6,590 nt of DNA from an uncultured Bacilli bacterium (GTDB lineage Bacteria; Bacillota_I; Bacilli_A; RF39; UBA660), in the NCBI GenBank assembly GCA_944329255.1, contig CALVIA010000057.1:1-6590 (forward strand). Reading direction: 5' to 3'. The position numbers and the translations under genes are program-made. Under the pieces are notes generated by a model. It searched no databases, was not told where the DNA came from, and saw only the letters and a program-made list of their open reading frames with translations. Positions within the stretch are counted from its first letter, which is position 1; each line of letters begins with the position of its first letter. Below are positions 1-5,859 of the stretch, one piece after another.

Positions 1-45
1 TTTAAAACTTTTTATAGTAACCGGACTTTATTTACTTAAAATGTC

Positions 46-69
46 AAATAATCGTTTTAGCCGTACAAG
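46..69 (+). repeat. Short dispersed repeat, copy A
   Basis: The unit contains TAATCGTTTTA (49-59) followed by GCCGTACAAG. It matches copy B (236-258) in direct orientation at 17 of 23 positions (47-69 against 236-258). It matches copy C (174-197, opposite strand) at 13 of the first 14 positions, including a perfect 11-bp inverted match of 49-59 with 184-194. With one gap the match to copy C continues into GT(T)ACAA. The function is unknown. Three related copies within about 210 bp suggest binding sites or mobile-element ends rather than chance AT-richness, although base composition inflates the similarity. Confidence 0.5.
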
Positions 70-134
70 TTAGATTGTGAGGGCGAAATAGACTATAACA
101 TTGGTTTTAAAATAGAAAATTTAAGTCAATTCTT

Positions 135-171
135 GGACAGTAATCGGACAATGATGACCATCAAAAGACCA
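135..171 (+). repeat. Four GAC-core motifs spaced about one helical turn apart
   Basis: GGACA (135-139), GGACA (146-150), TGACCA (155-160) and AGACCA (166-171) place GAC cores at 136, 147, 156 and 167, so spacings are 11, 9 and 11 bp. Phasing near the DNA helical repeat would put the motifs on one face of the duplex, as in arrays bound by a protein. Similar iterated short motifs occur at the ends of some insertion sequences such as the IS21 family. That link is inferred from general pattern only. The motifs lie inside the inverted repeat at 133-201. Confidence 0.35.
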
Positions 172-173
172 TT

Positions 174-197
174 TTGTAACATATAAAACGATTACTT
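174..197 (-). repeat. Short dispersed repeat, copy C (inverted)
   Basis: Read on the minus strand from 197 this begins AAGTAATCGTTTTA, matching copy A (46-59) at 13 of 14 positions in opposite orientation. It then continues with a similar GTTACAA. Its first 8 bases on the minus strand also form the perfect inner arm of the inverted repeat with 139-146. An AAAATG(G)TC element next to it (167-175, minus) resembles AAAATGTC beside copy A (38-45) and copy B (260-267), so the repeat unit may be longer than the core. Confidence 0.45.
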
Positions 198-235
198 CCG
201 ACTGCTAAAACTTAAACACAAAGCCAACTTTGCCG

Positions 236-258
236 AATAATCTTTTTATGCGTGCAGA
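236..258 (+). repeat. Short dispersed repeat, copy B
   Basis: AATAATCTTTTTATGCG (236-252) matches AATAATCGTTTTAGCCG of copy A (47-63) at 14 of 17 positions. Weaker agreement extends to 258. An AAAATGTC element follows at 260-267, whereas in copy A the same octamer precedes the unit at 38-45. The biological role is unknown. Confidence 0.4.
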
Positions 259-460
259 TAAAATGTCCCGTTAAATTACAATGATAAAAACAATTTAAAA
301 ATTGATTTATATAAATTGTGACTAAAGTGTAAAGAAACACATTAAATGACTATTTGTAACAGCTATAATGAGTATTTGATTTTATATAAATTACTATTGT
401 TTCTTATTAGTTTTCTATAAACTGTAAATCTTTATATTTTATTATGTTGAAATAATGAAG

Positions 461-496
461 AAAAAACTAAAAAGAATTAATCAAATTGATTTAATT
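461..496 (-). terminator. Possible AT-rich intrinsic terminator of the minus-strand operon
   Basis: On the transcribed minus strand, AATTAAATCAATTTGATTAATT (complement of 475-496) can fold into a stem with one bulge. It is followed directly by a T-rich run, CTTTTTAGTTTTTT (complement of 461-474). It lies about 40 nt downstream of the last stop codon of the operon, where a terminator is expected. The stem is almost entirely A-T, so its strength is doubtful. A second stem-loop, TTTATTA-CCA-TAATAAA (complement of 517-533), sits nearer the stop codon but has no T-tract after it. Confidence 0.35.
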
Positions 497-537
497 ATAA
501 AATTCTCAACGCAATATTTATTATGGTAATAAAAAGG

Positions 538-1806
538 TTATTTGTGATATTGGGCATCTTTATCCTTTAAAGCAATTAATATAGGATTTAACCAATAACA
601 ATTTACATCTTCATAAGGATTATTTATTTGATTTATAGCATAAGCTTCGCATTCAATATTTTTCGTATCAAAAGATATTGTCATAATATGCTCATATTTT
701 TTACTAATCATATTTAATGACAATAATGTAGTACTTGCATGTTTAATACGTTTACTATAAGGTTTCTGAAAATTTTTAATCTGTTCAATCGGATAATAAT
801 AATTTTCACCAACAAAGTATATAACTCTTATACTACTTTCCCTTACCATTTTTTCTACTTGTCTTGATTTCTTATAAAAAGTTGTTTTTATTGTTGAAAT
901 AAACGGAATATAAGAAACAGTATTATCGTTATAAACAACAATAAATGTTGGCATAATATCTTTATTTTGAACTTTAAATATTGTGCAATGCATTAAAGCA
1001 TAAAACTTAAAAAGTTGCATATCACTATTTATAATATCTTTCCCAATAGGTAAATTTGCATCAATTGGAATACGTATATTTGACATAAAAATCGGATGTC
1101 CATTTTTATCATAAGAACCCATTTCGATTTGCTGTCCCCATATAATTTCATTATTTTCTATTGTATAATCCCAAGAAAATGTAAAATCTTTTAAAAATAT
1201 TTCTGTTTTGAGTTCCTTAATCTTTTCGATTATATTTGTACATTTTGAACAGTCGCATGGATAATCTGCTATAACCGCATTAATAAACTTATCCATTGTC
1301 TTGATTCCATTTTTAATTTTTGAATATATATCTATTTCACTTCCGTTTTCTTTAAATAAGATATCAATACTAAAGTAAATATCAGTTTTTGAATTATATT
1401 TTATTAAATATGTTTTAATAACTTGTTTTAATGTCTCTAAAGGAATATCGTTATCTATATTCAGTCTGCTATCAACTATTTTTCCACAGAAATCTGGAAG
1501 ATATGCATATACAGAAATTTCTTTTTCTAGTTTAAACGGGTATTCTTTAACAGTTTCGTTTCTTTTATCAATAAACCATCTTAGATTATTGTCATTTAAG
1601 AATTCTTTTTGTTTTATTCTATAATATTCCTTTAATTCGTTAGTATTAAAACTTTTTTGCATAACAAATGTTATATTCCTAAATTCTGCAAAAAAATTAT
1701 CTATTAATGGGATACTTTCAAAAATGTCTTTTGTAACATTAAGAGACTTTAAACTATTTAATGCATTATAATATTTTTGTAATATTGGATATATTAAGTC
1801 AGCCAT
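538..1806 (-). CDS. Unrecognised 422-aa protein, third gene of the Hachiman-type operon
   Basis: I do not recognise this protein with confidence. Its ATG overlaps the helicase stop codon by one base (TAATG), and GGAGA lies 7 nt upstream, so it is very probably translationally coupled to the helicase and serves the same system. Residues 1-90 look helical and contain FFAEFR (39-43 region), QKSF (50-53), YY (61-62) and KRNETVKE (81-88). The RN motif recalls HEPN-like domains, but the histidine of the catalytic Rx4-6H motif is absent, so a non-catalytic dimerisation or RNA/protein-binding role would be more likely if the fold is HEPN. A CxCxxC cluster (C184, C186, C189) could bind zinc, and a helix follows it. 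The C-terminal half alternates hydrophobic strands (about 205-250, 285-305, 325-340, 370-390), suggesting an alpha/beta or beta-rich domain. There is no signal peptide or membrane segment, so it is likely cytoplasmic. Coding is well supported; function is unknown. Confidence 0.85.
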   Translation of the reverse strand: MADLIYPILQKYYNALNSLKSLNVTKDIFESIPLIDNFFAEFRNITFVMQKSFNTNELKEYYRIKQKEFLNDNNLRWFIDKRNETVKEYPFKLEKEISVYAYLPDFCGKIVDSRLNIDNDIPLETLKQVIKTYLIKYNSKTDIYFSIDILFKENGSEIDIYSKIKNGIKTMDKFINAVIADYPCDCSKCTNIIEKIKELKTEIFLKDFTFSWDYTIENNEIIWGQQIEMGSYDKNGHPIFMSNIRIPIDANLPIGKDIINSDMQLFKFYALMHCTIFKVQNKDIMPTFIVVYNDNTVSYIPFISTIKTTFYKKSRQVEKMVRESSIRVIYFVGENYYYPIEQIKNFQKPYSKRIKHASTTLLSLNMISKKYEHIMTISFDTKNIECEAYAINQINNPYEDVNCYWLNPILIALKDKDAQYHK

Positions 1807-4800
1807 TATATATTCTCCATCTTTTCTGCAAAATAAGAAGGGAATGTCGTAAAAACAGGTCTAAGCATTTCTTTATTGTTATGAAGATATTTTTTTATAA
1901 TATGTTTTTTTATGAATCTTTCAGGAATGCCATTTAGATGTATGCTTAGTTTTCGAACAATGGTTCTGTCATTAAATCCCAGTTCATAGAGTATGATTTC
2001 TAATTTTGAAGATAAGCCATACTTAAATCTTTTTTGTATTAATTTTAAATTTTCAATAATATTTGTAATATCTGAACCGCAATTAATACTTGGAAAAAGA
2101 TCAATTATGGCACCAATAAATAAACTTCCATCATAAGCAAGTGTATTTTCACAAAATTCAACAATATCATCTATTTGATATTTGAATGTTCTTTTTTTAG
2201 CCTCTCTCTTTATACTATTTTCAATTAAATATTCTAATATCTTATAATATGGTTCACCGTTAAGCCACATTTTTATTATATTTTTAACATCACTTTGTTG
2301 GCTGCATTGATTATAAAATTTCGAATTAGTATATTGCATTAATTTTTCAAAAATTAACTCTAAAAAAGAATCAATATCTTTGATACTTTTTAACTTTTGA
2401 GCATTTTCTTTAACCCAATTTTGCAACTCTATGTTTTCATTTATTCCATACAATGTTTTTGCAAAATATTTTCTTTGATTAGCATCTTGTGTTGATTCTA
2501 AAATGTGTTTGCCTAATAGTTCAAATAAATTTATAATTTGTTCCTTTTGTTGTAAATCTCCCAGATAATAAGCCAATGTAGATTTTGCAAGTTCTTTTAT
2601 TTCTTCTTCGTAATTATCTTGAAAATCTATTTGTGCAAGAATAAAACTTTCTATATTTCTAATTATATTTATTTTCTCGTTACATTGTGCTTCTACATTT
2701 TCACGTTTAAATCCAATATCTTGTTCATTTCTAATTATTGTTTCATGTTGCATAATATCATCAGTTAAAGCTTCTATTTTATTGCTAATGTACGCATTGA
2801 CAAAATCTAGTGGTTTCATGTCAATTTCAAGGGCATTTCTCCCATTTAAACCATTTTTTATGGTATCAAAAATCTTAAAAATTGTACTATTGCAATTTTC
2901 GGAATTACTAAAATCTATAAGTTCTTTTGTCTTGCGCCATCTCCACTTTTCTTTTTGAATTCTTCTGGAATCATATAATAAATTATTTGCAAATATTATA
3001 CTTCCTTCAGTATACATTCCAGCACGTCCCGCCCTTCCTATTAGATTTTGAAAATCTTTTACCGAAATAGAATCAGAACCTTGCTGTGTATTATTAATAA
3101 TTAAATACCTAAGTGGCATATTTACACCTTGGGCAAGGGTAGAAGTGCATACAATAAATTTCGCCAATGATTCTTTCATTGCATACTCTACTGACAATCT
3201 TATACCCTGTGGAATAGTTCTATGATGAGATAATATTCCAATTTTTGCAGCACTTGTATATGCGCATTCTCCTAAATTATCTTTATATAAATCATATATT
3301 TTGTTAGTCTCGCTTAAATTTGAACAATTAATTATATTATCAAAATTATATTGTCTTTTTAATAATTCATTAACTTGCTCACAAAGATTTTTTACACTTT
3401 GTCTTCGACCGCAAAAAATAGCCACACTGCCTTGATTAACTAGCTTATTACCTAAATACAAAGAAATAGAAGTTGAATCATTTTTTTGTGGGAAATATCT
3501 ATCTTTTCTTTCCCTATCCAACCTATTAAGTTGTTGTTCTTCAATAATTCTTGGTACATAGTATTCTTCTATTTCTGGATTAGCCTGATTTATGAATTGA
3601 ATTTTTCCTTTAGTTTCTATCCAACTGGTAAAAGCAATTGTTCTATATGTAGAAGCTATATCTTTTCCATTAACAATAGTAGCATCATCTCTATTTAACC
3701 AATTATTTATATCATTAATATTACCCATTACAGCTGAAATTAATATTGTTTGACAAAGCTCTGGTAACATTGATTTCAAAGAAGCCAACAATAATTCATA
3801 ATTAGTTCCTCGGGAAGGACTATCAAATTGATGTCCTTCATCATATATTATCAAACCAATTTTTTGTGATAATTCTGGTGTTTGTCTAAGTATATATAAT
3901 AGTTTTTCAGGAGTTAAAACTAAAACTTTCTTTTGTTCTTTCAAATCTTCAATTTCATAATCAACCTGATATACATCGGATAATTCATCAATTTTTATAT
4001 TTTCCTGATAGAATGCTTTTTGTAAATCATCTTGTATATCATGGCAAAGTGCTCTAAATGGAGCTACTATTATAGCTAAACTGGTTCTATCAGAAAGAAA
4101 AGCACTACGAATAATTAATTCAGTAGCCTTAGTTTTACCTGCACTAGTCGGCATTTGAATTGTTGCAGACTTTCCCTTAAATATTCCATTATTTCCAATT
4201 AAAATTTGCGAAGGCCATAATTCTTTTATACCAATTTTATTTAAAATAGGTTTCCACGTTTCTTTATCAATATCAGTAAATAAAGGCATTGTATACCAAG
4301 TAGTGTGTAAATATTTCTTTTTTATAACTGCACATAAAATATCAATAAAAAGTAATTCTCTATCTGTCCCATTATTATAAATCTCGTTTCTTAAATTCTT
4401 TAAATTATAAAAAATATTTTCTGAATCTTCTCCCGTTGAACAAAATAGCTTCCAAGAATAAATGATATTATTAATATATGTGATATAAACACTTTCATTT
4501 ATTTCTGTTGAAAAATCATTTTTTAGAAAACTCAATAACAGCAAATCCAATTTATTAACATCCAAATCTAATTCATCAAACTTAAGTTTATTGGAAAGTA
4601 CTTTGGCACTTCCCATGTAATCACATAAATAATAAGCTGCACTCCCCATTATTATGTAGTAGTCTCTATTTTCATCTTGTAATTTTGCATTAAAATATGC
4701 ATCAAAAAATTGTGCTGAAAATATCAAATTTCTCTTGAGTTCTTGTAATGAGATGTTATACTCTATTTCTTTATAAAAGTTCGCAGCATAATCACCTAAT

Positions 4801-4949
4801 AATGCTATTGTAAGGCAAAATAAATCTTTAATTCTTTCTTTATTTATGCGAATACGATTCTCTTCTGGAACATCATATTCATACATTTTTGCTTCAGATC
4901 TAGTCATACCTAGTAATTCATTGGAGTTACTTCCAGGTTTAAGCTTCAT
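1806..4949 (-). CDS. hamB: HamB-type Ski2-like superfamily 2 helicase (Hachiman)
   Basis: This 1047-aa ATP-dependent helicase/translocase is the sensor subunit of a Hachiman-type defence system. In characterised systems HamB holds HamA and responds to damaged or aberrant DNA during infection. Visible motifs are Q-like LWPSQ (244-248), motif I MPTSAGKT (266-273), Ia APFRAL (296-301), Ib LTPEKL (345-350), motif II DEGH (370-373), motif III SAV (405-407), a Ski2-like SHHRTIPQGIR segment (574-584), motif V TLAQGVNMP (604-612) and motif VI QNLIGRAGRAG (634-644). All look intact. About 240 mostly helical residues precede the helicase core and about 400 follow it, the latter probably including the winged-helix/ratchet-like region of this family plus helical repeats. 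An in-frame ATG exists at 4973, but the ATG at 4949 is preferred because GGAGGG lies 6 nt before it. That start overlaps the HamA gene by 11 nt. The protein is presumably cytoplasmic and bound to HamA. A non-Hachiman helicase-nuclease pair is the main alternative. Confidence 0.9.
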   Translation of the reverse strand: MKLKPGSNSNELLGMTRSEAKMYEYDVPEENRIRINKERIKDLFCLTIALLGDYAANFYKEIEYNISLQELKRNLIFSAQFFDAYFNAKLQDENRDYYIIMGSAAYYLCDYMGSAKVLSNKLKFDELDLDVNKLDLLLLSFLKNDFSTEINESVYITYINNIIYSWKLFCSTGEDSENIFYNLKNLRNEIYNNGTDRELLFIDILCAVIKKKYLHTTWYTMPLFTDIDKETWKPILNKIGIKELWPSQILIGNNGIFKGKSATIQMPTSAGKTKATELIIRSAFLSDRTSLAIIVAPFRALCHDIQDDLQKAFYQENIKIDELSDVYQVDYEIEDLKEQKKVLVLTPEKLLYILRQTPELSQKIGLIIYDEGHQFDSPSRGTNYELLLASLKSMLPELCQTILISAVMGNINDINNWLNRDDATIVNGKDIASTYRTIAFTSWIETKGKIQFINQANPEIEEYYVPRIIEEQQLNRLDRERKDRYFPQKNDSTSISLYLGNKLVNQGSVAIFCGRRQSVKNLCEQVNELLKRQYNFDNIINCSNLSETNKIYDLYKDNLGECAYTSAAKIGILSHHRTIPQGIRLSVEYAMKESLAKFIVCTSTLAQGVNMPLRYLIINNTQQGSDSISVKDFQNLIGRAGRAGMYTEGSIIFANNLLYDSRRIQKEKWRWRKTKELIDFSNSENCNSTIFKIFDTIKNGLNGRNALEIDMKPLDFVNAYISNKIEALTDDIMQHETIIRNEQDIGFKRENVEAQCNEKINIIRNIESFILAQIDFQDNYEEEIKELAKSTLAYYLGDLQQKEQIINLFELLGKHILESTQDANQRKYFAKTLYGINENIELQNWVKENAQKLKSIKDIDSFLELIFEKLMQYTNSKFYNQCSQQSDVKNIIKMWLNGEPYYKILEYLIENSIKREAKKRTFKYQIDDIVEFCENTLAYDGSLFIGAIIDLFPSINCGSDITNIIENLKLIQKRFKYGLSSKLEIILYELGFNDRTIVRKLSIHLNGIPERFIKKHIIKKYLHNNKEMLRPVFTTFPSYFAEKMENI
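1814..1818 (-). promoter_or_regulatory. Ribosome binding site of the third gene
   Basis: GGAGA on the minus strand ends 7 nt before the ATG at 1806. It lies inside the last codons of the helicase gene. Together with the TAATG stop-start overlap this supports reinitiation by ribosomes finishing the helicase and fixes the start codon. Confidence 0.75.
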
Positions 4950-5757
4950 TGGCAGCCCTCCGATAAAGTTCATTAACTAGATTCATCATTCTTTCACCCT
5001 TAACTACTATTAACATTAGGGAATTAGAAGCTAGATGACTTGAAGTATTAGATGTTCTTATAAGCTCTTCATTATATGTTTCTGTAGAAAATAATGCTGC
5101 AGCACCATAGAATTTAGTATAAGGTTTATCCGCAGGATTTTGAAAACGTTCAATTCTCTGTTTCTTATCATTGTCATTTTGTTCTATAAATCTTTGTTTT
5201 ATTGCGTTTAGAGATTCAGCTATTCGCATATCATCTTTTTTAGAATCATCAATCGCTTTTTGCAGACGATTCTCAGTGGTATTTGTATATGAGGCCTTTG
5301 CTTCAATAACTGTGAGAATATCTCTGTTTGTTTCATTTGAATCAAATAATTTAAAACCAATTATATCTGACCCCATCGGAGAAGAATTTCTATTAATCTT
5401 ATTTGAATATCTAGTCCTTGGGACCCAATAATTTAATAAAAATTCAAGATAGTCAGCAACTAATATCTCACTAAAATCTCCGGCTCTAACACTTGGCCCA
5501 GGTATAATTGATTGATCTGGAAATTTTATATCCAATAAATAATCTGTTTTCGATAAACCTGTACCACTTATAAGTTTATCAATAAGATCATCTGAACAAT
5601 AATGATTCCTAAAATGTTTAGCCCAAGCAGACATTGTTTCACAATCATTACTATCATAGTTAAAAGAAAAGACTTTAATAGGCTTTCCATCTACAGTAGT
5701 AAGATTTTCTTCTTTTTCTTCAACTAACCATTCTGCAATTTTTTGAGGCCATGTCAT
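4939..5757 (-). CDS. hamA: HamA-type (DUF1837) PD-(D/E)XK nuclease, Hachiman effector
   Basis: This 272-aa protein matches the HamA/DUF1837 pattern, the nuclease subunit of Hachiman. In studied systems HamA is held inactive by the helicase HamB and, once released, degrades DNA, protecting the population by abortive infection. The PD-(D/E)XK core is readable: the helix with E97 in GDFSEIL (93-99), then GSDIIGF with D131 (129-135), then a strand ending in EAK with E152 and K154. These are the expected acid, acid and E-x-K residues and are intact. The N-terminal third (about 1-85) is a separate domain typical of the family. The C-terminus is helical, then FYGAALF-like strand segments and a final helix. 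The reading frame can be extended to a GTG at 5766, but that codon lies inside the AAGGTGAT Shine-Dalgarno site, so the ATG at 5757 is the start. It is the first gene of the operon. Confidence 0.88.
   Translation of the reverse strand: MTWPQKIAEWLVEEKEENLTTVDGKPIKVFSFNYDSNDCETMSAWAKHFRNHYCSDDLIDKLISGTGLSKTDYLLDIKFPDQSIIPGPSVRAGDFSEILVADYLEFLLNYWVPRTRYSNKINRNSSPMGSDIIGFKLFDSNETNRDILTVIEAKASYTNTTENRLQKAIDDSKKDDMRIAESLNAIKQRFIEQNDNDKKQRIERFQNPADKPYTKFYGAAALFSTETYNEELIRTSNTSSHLASNSLMLIVVKGERMMNLVNELYRRAANEA
4956..4961 (-). promoter_or_regulatory. Ribosome binding site that decides the hamB start
   Basis: GGAGGG on the minus strand stands 6 nt before the ATG at 4949. It lies downstream of the alternative ATG at 4973, so the longer reading frame would translate through its own Shine-Dalgarno site. 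This favours the shorter 1047-aa protein and places the site within the end of the HamA gene, consistent with translational coupling. Confidence 0.8.
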
Positions 5758-5761
5758 AACA

Positions 5762-5769
5762 ATCACCTT
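5762..5769 (-). promoter_or_regulatory. Ribosome binding site that decides the hamA start
   Basis: AAGGTGAT on the minus strand is a strong match to the anti-Shine-Dalgarno complement and precedes the ATG at 5757 by 4 nt (6 nt from the AGGTG core). The upstream GTG (5766-5764) lies within it and cannot sensibly serve as the start. Confidence 0.8.
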
Positions 5770-5779
5770 ATACTATCAA

Positions 5780-5785
5780 ATTATA
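5780..5785 (-). promoter_or_regulatory. Candidate -10 box of the hamAB operon
   Basis: A perfect TATAAT on the minus strand, preceded by TG, lies 22 nt before the hamA ATG. Transcription would begin near 5773 and leave a short leader containing only the Shine-Dalgarno site. No good -35 hexamer is seen at 16-18 bp spacing. TTGAAA exists further upstream, but 28 bp away. A weak or activator-dependent promoter would fit; in such AT-rich DNA a chance match is also possible. Confidence 0.4.
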
Positions 5786-5799
5786 CAGTAAACATTGTA
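5784..5799. promoter_or_regulatory. Imperfect palindrome overlapping the operon promoter
   Basis: TACAGTAAACATTGTA has arms TACAGT and ATTGTA that pair with one G-T wobble around AAAC. It overlaps the candidate -10 box and spacer, a position where a repressor would block transcription. No regulator gene is visible in the window, and short AT-rich palindromes arise often by chance, so this is only a candidate operator. Confidence 0.2.
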
Positions 5800-5859
5800 A
5801 TTTTATTTTAATATTTCAAAATTATGGATTTCTTTTTACTTTTAGTGTAAGATAAACCC

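Larger units (their letters stand above)
133..201. repeat. Imperfect inverted repeat with a large loop
   Basis: The left arm TTGGACAGTAATCG (133-146) pairs with the right arm CGATTACTTCCGA (189-201). There are 13 pairs including one G-T wobble, with a single bulged C at 138 and about 42 nt between the arms. The inner 8 bp (AGTAATCG with CGATTACT) is perfect. A third AGTAAYCGGA copy lies at 16-25 (AGTAACCGGA). The bulged stem recalls folded recombination sites, but no convincing integron core-box pair was found. An end of a decayed transposable element is another possibility. No transposase or recombinase gene lies in the window. Confidence 0.45.
1..537. other. Intergenic region without a supported gene
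   Basis: All three minus-strand frames are closed by stops within the first 30 bases, so no minus-strand gene enters from the left edge. On the plus strand only the frame starting at position 2 is open from the edge, and it stops at TAG 70-72 after 23 codons with no recognisable protein. Roughly 16-275 has a more mixed base composition and contains a cluster of short repeats, listed separately. Roughly 290-537 is extremely AT-rich, with short AT palindromes (for example 305-316, and 291-304 with 6-bp arms) and a terminator candidate. No tRNA, rRNA or CRISPR array is visible. Confidence 0.7.
5758..5859. other. Divergent intergenic region between hamA and the methyltransferase
   Basis: This 102-nt AT-rich spacer must contain the control signals for both directions. 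Toward hamA it has a TATAAT box and a strong ribosome binding site. Toward the methyltransferase no convincing promoter or Shine-Dalgarno pair was found; TAAGAT at 5848-5853 is too close to the ATG except for a leaderless transcript. No GATC lies in the spacer, so direct control through methylation of that site here is unlikely. Confidence 0.6.

Noticed and set aside
2..72. Plus-strand open frame entering from the left edge, possibly the tail of an upstream gene
   Set aside because: It has only 23 codons, no recognisable motif, and overlaps the repeat cluster.
69..276. Integron attC sites, suggested by GTTAGAT (69-75) and GTTAAAT (270-276), which fit the GTTRRRY core
   Set aside because: No matching RYYYAAC box was found at the expected distance, and such heptamers are common in AT-rich DNA.
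3486..3698. Plus-strand 70-codon open frame
   Set aside because: It lies antisense within the helicase gene and has no family features or ribosome binding site of note.
4950..4973. Upstream ATG start giving an eight-residue longer HamB
   Set aside because: The GGAGGG ribosome binding site lies downstream of it and is ideally spaced for the ATG at 4949.
5171..5431. Plus-strand 86-codon open frame
   Set aside because: It is antisense to the conserved nuclease core of hamA, whose motifs prove the minus-strand frame.
5758..5766. GTG start giving a three-residue longer HamA
   Set aside because: The GTG is part of the AAGGTGAT Shine-Dalgarno site that serves the ATG at 5757.
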